A stretch of 64,000 bases of DNA from Fragilariopsis cylindrus CCMP1102 (lineage: Eukaryota; Bacillariophyta; Bacillariophyceae; Bacillariales; Bacillariaceae), in the NCBI GenBank assembly GCA_900095095.1, contig FMBT01000310.1, forward strand, positions 372,001-436,000, read 5' to 3'. The notes beneath the pieces are model-generated. The model had not been told where the DNA came from. It did no database searches and was given only the letters and a program-made list of their open reading frames with translations. Numbering within the stretch: position 1 is the first letter of the stretch; each line of letters starts with the position of its first letter. This document shows positions 1 to 11,002 of this stretch, in pieces. A program made the translations under genes and the position numbers.

Positions 1-43
1 TAACAGTAATAAACCTGATGTTGCTTCTATTTCTTCGCTTTTA

Positions 44-2256
44 ATGAATCCGCAACTGATGAAGGATCATATAAAGAGAACAACAAGCGCGATATCATCG
101 AAGAACAGCAGCAGCAGCAGAGGTAGAGGCATAAGCTCCGATACTAATGAGAAGAAGGAGGATAAGAACAAAGATTCGTCAAACACAGATTCGTCATCAA
201 TTCATCTTCCATTCGATCCTGATTCGGTTGATTTTCCATATGATGCTCTATATCACGAAAATAATTCTAATGGAGACGAAGACAACAATATTAATTTATT
301 TTCAGAAATTTATTCAATGGCATACGCATCTGCGGGTGAGTTATATTATTATGTTATTGTAACAATAGTGTTGATTCTTGTGAAAATGGCGAATAATGAT
401 AGGAATTCCAATTGTTTTAAAAAAGTGCAGCTACTAATATAAGTCGTTTTCTTTTTCTCTCTCTTTCTAATTTCATCTTCAGCCATATTCGCTTTGGCAG
501 ATGTCCGAGAGGCTGCTCGTGAGGGGATAATTGATGCACCAGAGGCAATTACTCTTCCCCTTACAACTAATGCTATCGAACAGGCATTTCTTGACAATGA
601 AGAGATACTAAAAAAGAAATTAAAACCTGCCGATTTCGCATTTATGGAATCCCTTGCAGGTATAAGTAGTAGAACCAAAGAGAAAGAAGCAATAGGGGGA
701 GAAGAAGAAGAAGAAGATGAAGAAGAAGAAGAAAACCATTCAGACGAGAACGATGCAAGAAAAAAAATGATCAATATGTTACAACAATGTACTTTAGATT
801 ATTGTGGTGACGATAATTCAGAAAATGATTGTGTCTATCTGATCTTTAAAAATCCGACCCTCAAACGCATCACAGTTTGTTTCCGAGGTTCTATAACATA
901 TCAAGATTGGATTAAAGATGCCAAGGTAGTGGTGGGTGATATTCCTAATCCATTATCAGATCGACCAGATCAACCACCAACGATTGGAGTGCATTTGGGA
1001 TTTAAAGAATACCTTTATGGTACATCGAGGAAGACTAGTATAAGTCAACTCGGTGCGATACGATCCAGTTTGCACAATAGCTATACTCCTTCTTCTTCAT
1101 CTGTTTCCAATAATGAAGGTGAAGGTGAAGATGAATCCAATAACACGATCGATGACAACGCCGCCATCGCCGCCGCATTAAAAGGTTTGAATTTGAATGA
1201 AAATACAAAAAACAATATTTATAGGATGAGCTTGAACATAGGCTTGGCAGTGTCAAAATTTAAAGCAGGTTTAAATCAGTCAGATGGCGACGATACTAAT
1301 GATGCTAATGAGGACAAGAATAATAACGAGAACGACACTATTGATGAGGACGAGAATGAGAATGAAAATGGGAACGACATCAACAGCAACAAGATAGACA
1401 ACGATGATGATGAAAACGACAGGAATAATCGTGGAGACGGTGATGATGATGATGATGATAATGACGAAAATGACGATAGTAATAATGACGACGAAAATGA
1501 TGAGGATGATAATGACGATGACATAGACTCGTCTGATAAAAAAACTGGTAATCATCGGTGTAGATTAGATAAAATACTTGAAGAAATTGAAGATCTTCTC
1601 AAACAAAACGAAGGTTACAACCTCTATATCACTGGACATTCTCTCGGTGGTGCTCTTGGATTACTGACGGCATTGGAGGCGGGAACCCGTTTTGGTACCC
1701 CGGCTCTGCCTGTTACTTTTGTTGGAATTGCCAATCCACGTGGAGGAACAGAGGCATTTCGCGATGCTATAACAATTCTCGAAAAAGAGAGCAAACTTAG
1801 ATGCATATGTGTTCATGGTCATCTCGATCTCGTACCCATGATTCCCGCTTCGCCACCAAACACAAAAAAAGTAGACGTTTCTGTCAATCGGGAATTGAAT
1901 TGGTACTTGAATCTGACAAATTTACAATGCGTTACTCACCAAGAGCCGATGGTAATTACATCCAACGCGTTGGTTTAGTCCTTCGTCGTGCTCATAAAAT
2001 TGCTGAAAGACATCATTACATGACCTATCTGAAGGACCTAGAAAACCTCGCAAAGCCAATGAGTGAACTGTATCTCAATGATTACTACAACATGCTACTT
2101 GATTCTGACACGTTTCCATCTTCGGAGAAGAAACTGACACCGATGGTCGTGACATTAAATGGGGAAGAAGATGACTATTCGTGCAAATTTAATGCGGATC
2201 AAGATCAAGAAGCTGACACGAACGATGGTGATAGTGATGAGAATAACGCCACATGA
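44..2256 (+). CDS. Lipase class 3 family protein (5' end may lie outside the window)
   Basis: Predicted alpha/beta-hydrolase that cleaves acyl esters of lipids. The nucleophile elbow GHSLGG is at about 1633-1650, followed by a conserved segment (VTFVGIANPRGG) and an HGHLDLVP segment that probably supplies the acidic and His side of the triad. A GT-AG intron fits 336-482: it joins ...MAYASA to AIFALADVREA in frame, with a ctactaat branch-like site at 431-438. A very acidic Asp/Asn/Glu insert (about 1280-1540) separates the N-terminal lid region from the nucleophile. The frame is also open from base 2 to the ATG at 44, so the true start may be upstream. The conserved C-terminus (SGIELVLESDKFTMRYS, then YIQRVGLVLRRAHKIAERH) is in a different frame from the catalytic part. 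The switch lies near the A7 run at about 1862-1868, and exon lengths sum to one base short of a multiple of three. Confidence 0.8.
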
Positions 2257-2738
2257 TAATATATTGATGTTACTATTATTGCGCTATCTTAACTTATGGA
2301 AGGTTGGAACAGTTTCTTCTTGAATAGAGTAAAGAAGTGAGTCTAGAATGTAAAAGTATGATATATATATATAGATTTATATTCCTTAATTCATTGAATA
2401 GTATTATTCCAGATATATCATTGACCACTTTTCATCCTCCCGAACAAGAATAGACAGTGAGAGGTCCAACTTTAGCCTAGGGACTACACGAAGCTAGCTA
2501 ACTATTTCAAGTAGTATCAAATGTTGATACAAATTTTGCGTTGACATACAATAGGATGAACTAGAAACCAGTTGCAATCATTAATCTCCTACTATTCAAT
2601 GAGGGTTTGGAATTATATACAATGACCTTGATCATATAGTAATATTCCAGTCAAGTATGAAAGGAATGTTAACACATTAAAAACAAGATCTGTTAGATCA
2701 GACACAGGAAGCGTCTTTGCAGTCAATGATACGTTTTA

Positions 2739-2962
2739 CATCCCTCTCTCCCATCAACACCCATCCCATGAAAATCCAAAGGAATGCTTCGGTGCGGTCT
2801 TTGCTTCCAGGTGAAGGGAGCTGATGCGGACGAAGAAGAAGGCGAGAGGAATGAGCTTCATCGCTTTTAAAATAACTGCCAGCCTGGCAAATGTGGGAGA
2901 CCCGAGAGAAAACACGCAGCTAACACTTGAAGAACAAGCATATATCGGCGTCCTGCTTAAGT
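2739..2962 (+). pseudogene. Relic copy of part of the O-acetylhomoserine sulfhydrylase gene
   Basis: This stretch matches the sense strand of the intact-looking gene at 9331-11002 (its minus strand, about 9400-9690). Shared blocks include gtgaagggagctgatgcgga, gaatgagcttcatc and gaacaagcat, which in the parent encode FCFEVKGADADEE..RGMSFIS..ITANLANVGD and EEQAS. Compared with the parent, the relic has small deletions, lacks the segment for TLVIHPASTTHQQ, and stops matching shortly after gcgtcctgc. It has no start, no active-site lysine region and no open frame, so it is a dead partial duplicate. The parental region is a single exon, so the relic cannot show whether the copy was made from DNA or from mRNA. 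Confidence 0.85.
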
Positions 2963-3051
2963 GCCCATAATTTTGAAGAAAGATATATCTTATGTCCCTG
3001 TCAATTACCAGAAGAACATGTCGCTGTATGCATCATTCTTACGCTCATTGA

Positions 3052-3074
3052 TATTACTTCCTGAGGAAGTAATA
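3052..3074. repeat. 23-nt perfect palindrome
   Basis: Eleven-base arms (TATTACTTCCT and its exact complement) flank a single G. No gene lies within 600 bases. It could form a hairpin or bind a dimeric protein, but nothing in the sequence shows a role. Confidence 0.7.
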
Positions 3075-3516
3075 CTGGAGTACGGTACCAGGTACAGTAG
3101 TATAAGTAATAATAATACTATGGTATGAAGCATTCTTTTTGATGCTTGATTCAATTGATTCCGTTAAATATACGTGCGCACGAGCTGTAAATTGTTCCAT
3201 ACCATATGTCGTAACGATCAGAAGCCCTTCCGGTAGCACTGGCGAAATATGTTGTCACTGTATGCATTCCTTATCCCCATACTTATTACGGTATATATAT
3301 TAATGGAAATGACTGTTCTTTGACGCACTTAATAATCATTGCTTTTGCCAGTACAGTAATTAGAACTCTCGCGTGATGAATTATTCGCCATTATAATTTT
3401 GAATATTTAATTACGTGTAGAAAATTCATATTACTACTGACATTTTTATTTATTGTTACAACACAAGATATAAGTTTTTGTTAATAAATGCCCGTTGTCA
3501 ATCGTGTTCTTTGGTT

Positions 3517-3720
3517 CTTTTGATAGCGTGTAAATGTCCTGTCAGTCAGTCGGTCATCGATACTTATTGACGGTGATGTGTACAAAATTATCAAATCAAC
3601 TCTAAAACTGCTTACCCCGGGTCCATTTTTATTAGCCATCGCGTCGCCTTTTGATAGCGTGTAAATGTCTCATCGATACTTATTGACGGTGTTGTGTTCA
3701 AAAATTGTCAAACCAACTCC
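3517..3720. repeat. Imperfect direct repeat, two copies
   Basis: Copy 1 is about 3517-3602 and copy 2 about 3648-3720. Both begin cttttgatagcgtgtaaatg and share catcgatacttattgacggt followed by a similar tail ending in caactc. Copy 1 has an extra gtcagtcagtcggt-like segment, which accounts for its greater length. They are separated by about 45 bases and look like a local duplication. Confidence 0.75.
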
Positions 3721-3973
3721 TATAAGAACAATGATAAAACATATATTATAAAAAAGGCCCTACATTTAGAATTGTGAATAAACAACATACTACCGTAAAA
3801 GGAATATCTCAATCATCCACACAAATAAAGTGCTACAGTATTACACGCTCAACTGAACTAACAAACAAACCACGTTTATTTCAGTACGTTTCATAAGGCA
3901 AGATAGGCAAATAGTCAAAACAAAAAAAACAGACATAAAAGGAAAGGAAAGAAAGGATAAAAAGAAAGTAAAT

Positions 3974-5291
3974 ATGACGACGAACATATACAACAACAGG
4001 AATCACACACGATCCCCCGTAGTAATCGTAATCGTAATAGTATTACTACTACTAGTAGTAGTAGTAGTAACGGTAGTATCTGGAATAACAACAACTGTAA
4101 CAGTAACAACAACGATTCGTCTTTTATCGATTGTTCACAGATTATTTCCCTTAACAATGATGGAGCAACGTCTCTAATGTCTGGTGATATCGCATTAAGT
4201 ATATCAATGTTTTGTCAGGCATTACATTCATCGAAATCATGTTTAGGTCGACGTGATGAACAACGAAGACTGCAATATGAACAACAACAAAGAGATCGTG
4301 ATGAGATATTGATGGTAGTAGTAGATTCTATCACGATGGTGAAATGCCGAGGATGATACATACTATCATGATAATGATGAGGATGATATTAATGGCAACG
4401 ATGATGATTATTATAATCATTATAAAAAACCAGTTGTTTCTCATTTTGATATAAGTCAACTAATGGAGGCAGGATGTTTTGGTCTCAACGATAATGATAA
4501 TAACATCAACGATGAGTGTGTTGAGGTCAATACTAACAGCAACAGTGGCAGTGGCAGTAGCAGTAGCAGTAGCAGTGGCAACAGCAAGGTATCGTCATTA
4601 TCCGACACTTCTTTCTCCTCTTCTGCTACTACTTATACAGCAGTAATAATATCAAAGACAATGATAGCAATAGCAACGAGGCGAATCTTCCTCCGCTCTG
4701 CTACAGCTGCCGTCGCTGCTGCTGCTGCTGCTAATGATTTTATTTATGATCGACCTGTTCGTGTTCCGGAATCTTATGCTCATCATGCTGGATTACAACG
4801 ATCGGAGGTTATTTTACCATCAATTGTGATATTTAATTTAGCCTTGGCTCATCATCTATGGGCCATGAAGAAAAATAAGGAGGAAAAAAAGAACAGTAAC
4901 AAAACAACATCATCGTCATCCTTTACCGAACAAGAACAGCAACCAAGAAGTTAGTACACATGCAACACAACCGCAGCAGCAACAAACACAAATACAACAA
5001 CACTCATCGATGTTGTTGCTGAAAAAGTCAGTAAAGTTATACGGACTTGCTATTCAACTCCAAGAGGGACAAATGGTCAGTGAGGGACCACAATCGTACA
5101 GTAAACTATTCTTTCTATCATGTATTAATAATCTTGGTAGTACACATCGATTACTTGGTGATACAATATCATCTGAAAAGATCTTTCAACAATTATTAAC
5201 TATGCTTATGTATTTGAACTATAGTGAACAACAACAGGTGGAGGAGGAGGAAGAGGATCAGAGACAACAGCAATATCAATGTCAACAATGA
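3974..5291 (+). pseudogene. Decayed TPR-like gene of a diatom family
   Basis: Pieces of one protein occur in the right order but in different frames. They are: an N-terminal helix pair (NNDGATSLMSGDIALSISMF, from 4156); an Asn/Asp/Ser-rich linker; LPSIVIFNLALAHHLWAM near 4810-4867; and LLKKSVKLYGLAIQLQEG then LFFLSCINNLGSTHRLLGD with ISSEKIFQQLLTMLMYLNY (5010-5226). The pattern of paired helices with a NNLG motif resembles TPR-like proteins I know from diatom genomes. At least three frame changes or stops separate the pieces, and the reading frame at 3974 covers only a low-complexity lead. The linkers are full of CAA/AGT/GAT microsatellites, a likely source of slippage. A pseudogene is the simplest reading, but sequencing indels could contribute. 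Function unknown, perhaps a protein-interaction scaffold. Confidence 0.55.
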
Positions 5292-6271
5292 TAAACAACA
5301 ACACCAACAACGCAACTACAAATAGCAGCAGCAGCAGCAGCATATAGTAGTAGTAGTAGTAACAGTCGGATATCGGAATCCTTTTTTCAAAATATATTCC
5401 AAACTAAAGTAAATGCTGCATCCGCAGCTTAGATTTTTTCTACAACGTATACAATTTTTATGCATAATTATATATATTTTGATAACTATATTTTATAAAT
5501 GATTTATTTTCCATTTTTGATACTATTTAACTTTCTATATCAATACATATAGCTATATATATATTATACTACTTACTATTTTACTAGTATGAAATTTAGA
5601 TTATGGAGACTTTGAAACTATGATAAAGATGTTCACACCCCCAGTTTCAAATATGTTTCCATCCAAGAATCTTCCACTTTACCATAGTCTACTTAACATT
5701 ACCCTAATTGAACTCGTTTTTTTGTCATTATGTATATTCAATATACTGCTTATCCTCCTCAAATAGTATTGATGCGATCAGAACCAATAAATGGTGACAC
5801 ATATACCATTAAAAAGAGATAGTGTCTACTTGCTGCTGCATACATCAAAAGTGTAGCTTTGAATAGACTAGAACTATGAAACATTATCAACACCTTACTT
5901 GGTAAAATCCTTCTGCGGTGCATAGGAATATATGTACATATTTATATATATTATAATATGTGAATGATTTGTTTTATCAATGGGGGATATTTTTAAATTA
6001 AAATTATCCATGTCTGAAAGAAAATGAATGAATCAGCCAATCGAAAAAATCAACAATCGTCAGCGAAACCATCATCATCGATCGAAAATTCACAACATAA
6101 TCCCATATCCCTTGCTAGGAAATTATAATCAATAATCACAAAAATACATACCAAGTACAATAAGATCCAAGCGTTGAGGCAAACGACGAGGAAATAAACT
6201 TAAACGAATTTTATTATTATCGAAGGAGGTCAGATCATCGACTGCACTATTAGCTATTTATATTATATACT
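5292..6271. other. Intergenic region, nothing recognised
   Basis: AT-rich sequence with a short AGC/AGT microsatellite at about 5320-5365. Presumably the 3' flank of the TPR-like relic and the promoter of the AarF-type gene. I see no coding signal, RNA gene or long repeat. Confidence 0.5.
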
Positions 6272-8908
6272 ATGAGTATCAGCTATACAACCGAAGATTT
6301 TTTGTCGTCGCGTCACTCGCTGTCGCTGTGGCGGTGACGACGAATGTACATTTAGCATTCTCGTTTCAGCAGCCCAGTGGACATAAAAGATGTTCGTCTC
6401 CGTCCTCGTCGTCTTCGCTATCATCATCGATCGAAGATAGAGTTGATACCAGCAATGATAACATCAACAGCAACGTACCGTACAAAGAAGCTCAATACGA
6501 TCCACATGCCGCCGACATATTTTACAAATCTCGACCTATGAAATCGATCATCGTTTTGTACGAATATCAAAAACATCTTCAAGATTTATATTCAATTCGA
6601 TGGTCCTCGATAAAAATAAGAACAACGATAACGCTCACAATACCAATAGCGACGAAGAGAGTTTGGTGATGACAGACCTCGAACGAAAACGGAGTCGTGA
6701 ATTGGTTAATTTAATAACGGAATTGGGACCAGCTTTTATCAAGCTTGGACAAGCATTGTCGACTAGAACTGACTTGATACCGACCGATAAACAGTATTAT
6801 GGTATAGGATTATCGGAATTACAAGATTCGGTACAACCTTCCTTTTCATCGAAAGAAGCACGGAAAATTATTGAAGATGAACTCAATATTGGTAGTGTCG
6901 ACGACATATTTGAATATTTGAGTGAGGAACCGGTAGCGTCTGCATCGATAGGACAAGTCTATAAGGGTAAATTGCGAAAGGATGGGATGGAAGTTGCCGT
7001 GAAGGTTCAGCGTCCGAAGGTGCTTGAAAATGTTGCATTGGATTTGTATGTGTTGCGATCTATCATAGCACCATTGTGGAAGAAATACAACCTAAGAAAA
7101 CAACGACGACAAAAGAAAAAGAATCTAAATAATGGTGACGAGGAGAAGGATGAAACCAACGACAATGTCGATATAAATGACGAAAGCAACACGGACTTCG
7201 TTGCGTTGATAGATGCATGGGGATCAGGATTTGTAGACGAATTGGATTATAGGGCTGAAGCAAAAGCAACAAAAGATTTCACAAAAGCGATGAAGGAACG
7301 TGGGTTGGATTCAGTTGTATTCGCACCGGAAGTTATGGATGAATTATCTTCGACGCACGTTCTTGTAACGAAGTGGGTTGACGGTGAACGTCTCTCCACG
7401 AGCAATGAAGATGACGTGCCTAGATTGTGCGGAATTGCACTTAACACATACCTAACGATGTTGCTTGATACCGGGACATTGCATTGCGACCCTCATCCTG
7501 GGAACTTACTACGCACACCAGAGGGAAAACTTTGTATTTAAGATTGGGGCATGGTGCTTGACGTCCCGAAAGATCTACAACTATCGTTGTTAGAATTCAT
7601 CGCCGATTTGAAAGCCGAAAACTATGAGGATGTTCCAATGGATCTTGTTAAATTGAAATTCGTTCCGGAAGACAAACTCGATGAGTTGCGTCAAAGTGGA
7701 TTGACTGTAGGGATTTCTAGAATGCTCACATTGGCCGCTGAAGGTGGAGGTCCTAAGGGAACGATGGAACGGATGGTTGCACAAAACAAGGAAAAGTACG
7801 CTGATGCTTTAGCAGAATTCGACGATATAGATGGTGAGGAAGCAACGAAGGCTCGACAACGGATGTTTCGAGAGGATTGGCAAAGGGAAATGGCTGAAGA
7901 CTCGATGTCGCGGTCTGACTCGACGACGTCGACCACGGTAGATGTAACCACGAAAATCGAACAGATGAGGCAACAAAACACTAATGTTTTCTCTATTCCT
8001 GATTATTTCGTATACATGTCCCGAGCCTTCGCCACCCTTGAGGGGATAGGGTTGTCCTCTAATTCCAACTATTCTATCCTGAAGGAATGCTACCCGTATA
8101 TTTCGAAGCGGCTCCTTACGGACGATTCCCCACGAGCGAGACAAGCTCTCCGAATGTTGATCTACGGTAAAAACGGGACAGAGTTAGATTTGAGCAAGCT
8201 ACAGGATTTATCAACTGGTTTGGAAAGCTTCACCACTTCGACGTCGAGCATTGAAAGTGGTAGAGGCGAAAACAATGAAGGTCGAAATGCCGCAATAGAA
8301 CAAGTAGCAAATGTGGTGCTTAGTGAGGACACTAATTACGTGCAAGAACTGTTGATGCGTGAAACGGCGGTGGCACTTGACGCTACTATAAGAGACACAT
8401 TCACGAGTCCATTTTCACCGCTAATCAAGAATCTCCCTACAAGTTCTACTCCTCCTCCGGCAATCCTACGACCGTTTACACTCCCATTTGAGTTGGTGAA
8501 AGCATCGTTCGATTTACAATCTGTGGATGATCGTGACGAACGTCGGATCGAAAATGTTCGTATCTTAACGAAGATCGGAAGCGATTCCGATGGAGAGGAG
8601 GGATAAGAACTAACAGTGTATCAAACGAGAATACCTCGAACACGATCGGGAAACTTGCCAGAGAGGCGGCAAAACGCCGGATAGCTCTCGCACGAGTAGG
8701 AGTTCGATTTGGTGGAGTTTTGGTATCCGTCCAAGCGGAGCGTTTACGGGAACGAGCATCTTCCGGGATAATTCAGACGAGCGATGACCACCATCGTCCT
8801 ATCACGAAACTTGCGGAACGTTTGGCGACCAATAGAGCTGATAGACTCGAAGCATTGGCCGACGCTATAACCGATTTCGACAATGAAATAGCAAAAAGAA
8901 GCACTTAA
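6272..8908 (+). CDS. AarF/ABC1/UbiB (ADCK) family atypical kinase, frame-disrupted
   Basis: Members support ubiquinone or plastoquinone metabolism in mitochondria and plastids. Family landmarks are in order: GPAFIKLGQALSTRTDLIP (KxGQ motif, about 6727-6783), EEPVASASIGQVYKG (Ala-rich loop), VAVKVQRP (nucleotide-site Lys), VDELDYRAEAKA (Glu), HCDPHPGNLL (catalytic loop, about 7483-7512) and DWGMV (metal-binding Asp, 7542-7556). A leader can be read from ATG 6272 (MSISYTT...) into a hydrophobic stretch ending HLAFSF, similar to diatom plastid presequences, but this needs a frame change at the T6 run near 6297-6302. Other breaks: a frame change near 6555, an in-frame TAA at 7539-7541 just before DWGMV, and another change near 8590-8606, before the C-terminus ending at 8908. 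Either a recent pseudogene or a gene hit by assembly errors. Family identity is secure; functionality is not. Confidence 0.82.
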
Positions 8909-9330
8909 ATAAAATTAGAATATACGCCTAACAGACCAAATATTTACACCATAGCATGAGATTCTATCTAAATGGCGGTTGCATTGATTGTAGTGTTCTC
9001 CACCCTAACCCTTATGATTAGCCAATTTTCCTACGCGTAATAGCCTCAGAAAAATGAAAGTCCCAGAAGTTGAAATGAAGGAGTCGCCATAGTAGTAGAC
9101 ATGCAATTTTCCTTTCTAGATTTCATGCGAGGTAAAAAAAAACACAGTTAGTTTTTAAAGATAAGTCAGGCAGTTTAACGGATCTCTAGATATTATTTTA
9201 ACCTTAAATAGCAAACGTCGACAACCTTGCGAGTCGAATCACTTTCGACTACATTGTATTCTGTCTGCAGAAGAGATCATGCATGTATTCCATAGAGATG
9301 ACATCATCTTCACCATTAACATTTACCTAT
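8909..9330. other. Intergenic region between convergent genes
   Basis: About 420 bases separating the ends of the AarF-type gene (+) and the sulfhydrylase gene (-). Nothing recognised beyond AT-rich 3' flanks. Confidence 0.5.
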
Positions 9331-11002
9331 TCATGCATCGAAAGCTGCCAATGCCTGCTCGAAGTCAGCTTTTATGTCATCGAGGTCCTCATATCCCACC
9401 GAGACCCGTACTGAGGCAGGCAGGACGCCAGCGGATGCTTGTTCTTCAGTGTTGAGTTGCTGGTGTGTTGTTGAAGCTGGATGAATGACGAGTGTACGAG
9501 AGTCTCCCACGTTTGCTAGGTTGGCAGTTATTTTTAAATTGCTGATGAAGCTCATTCCTCTCGCCTTTTCCTCGTCCGCATCAGCTCCCTTCACCTCGAA
9601 GCAGAAGACCGAACCGAAGCATTCAGGACGGAAGTATTTCTTTGCATTTTTATGTGATGGGTGTGATGGGAGAGATGGGTGAAGAACAGAACCCTCCTTC
9701 ACTTTTGGATGTTTTGAGAGCCAAAGCGCGAGAGCATTGGCGTTCACAGAGTGAGCCTTAGCTCGTAGCGATAATGTCTCGATCCCTTGAATTAATTGCC
9801 AGGCGTTAAATGGTGAGATGCATCCTCCCATGTCACGAAGCGTTTTAACACGTGCCAGAAGAATAAATACTGTATTGGTTGCCTTAACACCAAAGATAGG
9901 ATGTTCTGCAAATACGGCACCATGATATGAAGCCTGTGGTCCTGCAATCAGAGGGAACTTTAGTGAGCCATCTGCATTCTTCGTTAGCCAGTTGAAAGAT
10001 GAGCCGTCAACAATAATTCCTCCAACTGAAGTGCCATGACCTCCGATCCACTTGGTTGCAGATTCAACGACGATATCAGCACCGAAAGCCAAAGGCCGAC
10101 AAGTATAGCCTCCCATTCCGAATGTATTATCACATACTATAGGAACCTTCGCCTCGTTGGCGATGGCTTTGATTGCATCGAAGTCAGGAATAGTCCCGCT
10201 AGGGTTGGCTAGAGTCTCGATGTAGATGGCCTATTTATTTTAAGTAGGAGAGATAAAAATTTGAGAAAAAAGAAGAAACGAAATTACTACCAACGGGAAT
10301 ATGCTATACTACACGTGTAATCAAAAGTTCCTACCTTAGTGTTGTCGTCGATAAGGCTCTTGATCTGTTCAGTATCGGAAACATCAGCAAATTTAGCATC
10401 AATGCCGATCTGTTTAAAGGAGTGGCCGAATTGTGTGTGTGTACCTCCGTAGAGTTCAGAAGCAGAGACGAAATTGTCTCCCGCCTGCATAAAGGTCAGG
10501 AGGGCGTGCATCTGCGCTGATTGTCCTGAGGCCACAGCTAGAGCGTTAGGAAGGGTCGCAGCATTGTCACAGTCACCATGAGCTAAACATGGTGCCCTTG
10601 AATGTAGATTGTATTTGAGTTTAAGTGGATAAATAAGAAGCAAAGCAAAACAAAACGGTCAGAGAAAATCGTTAATATGATAAATAAGTAATGAATGTAT
10701 CAAAATATGCAGTCGATTCGATACGATTACTTATAACACTCACCCCTCGAGCTTAGCCATTTTGTATTCGAGAACGTGCGTCGTGGGATTCATAATTCGA
10801 GTATAGATAGGTCCCAGTTCCGATAGAGAAAGAGACTACCGGCATGTTCTGCACTTTTAAACTCGAAGGAAGTTGTTTGAAAGATCGGTACTGCACGTGC
10901 TCTATTATCGGTATCCAATTTATGACCATGGTGGAGCATTGTTGTGGTAAAACCTTCTCCGGGCTTATCGTCGTATGGGTTCGAAGCTTCAGTTGATTTC
11001 AT
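9331..11002 (-). CDS. metY: O-acetylhomoserine (thiol)-lyase type PLP enzyme, three exons
   Basis: Cys/Met-metabolism PLP enzyme expected to make homocysteine (or methionine) from O-acetylhomoserine and a sulfur donor, probably cytosolic. Exons on the minus strand are 11002-10744, 10596-10335 and 10230-9331, all with GT-AG junctions. The joins give KLEG|APCLAHGDCDNAATLP and DDNTK|AIYIETLANPSG, as expected for the family. Motifs include RAVPIFQTTSFEF near the start, IYTRIMNPTT, ASGQSAQ, SASELYGGT, PIVCDNTFGMGGY and the PLP-lysine motif SATKWIGGHG. The ATG at 11002 opens MKSTEASNPYDD and fits the family's usual start. One frame break lies in exon 1 near 10830: AEHAGSLF and SLSELGPIYTR are in different frames, and exon lengths sum to one base short of a multiple of three. 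A broken copy of its 3' part lies at 2739-2962. Confidence 0.88.

Larger units (their letters stand above)
2257..3973. other. Intergenic region with a gene relic, a palindrome and a direct repeat
   Basis: I see no intact gene in this 1.7 kb. It holds the sulfhydrylase relic at 2739-2962, the palindrome at 3052-3074 and the direct repeat at 3517-3720, listed separately. The rest is AT-rich sequence with short ta runs. Confidence 0.6.

Noticed and set aside
1276-1555. Antisense poly-Ser and poly-Ile/Val frames opposite the lipase insert
   Set aside because: Pure shadows of a GAT/AAT repeat.
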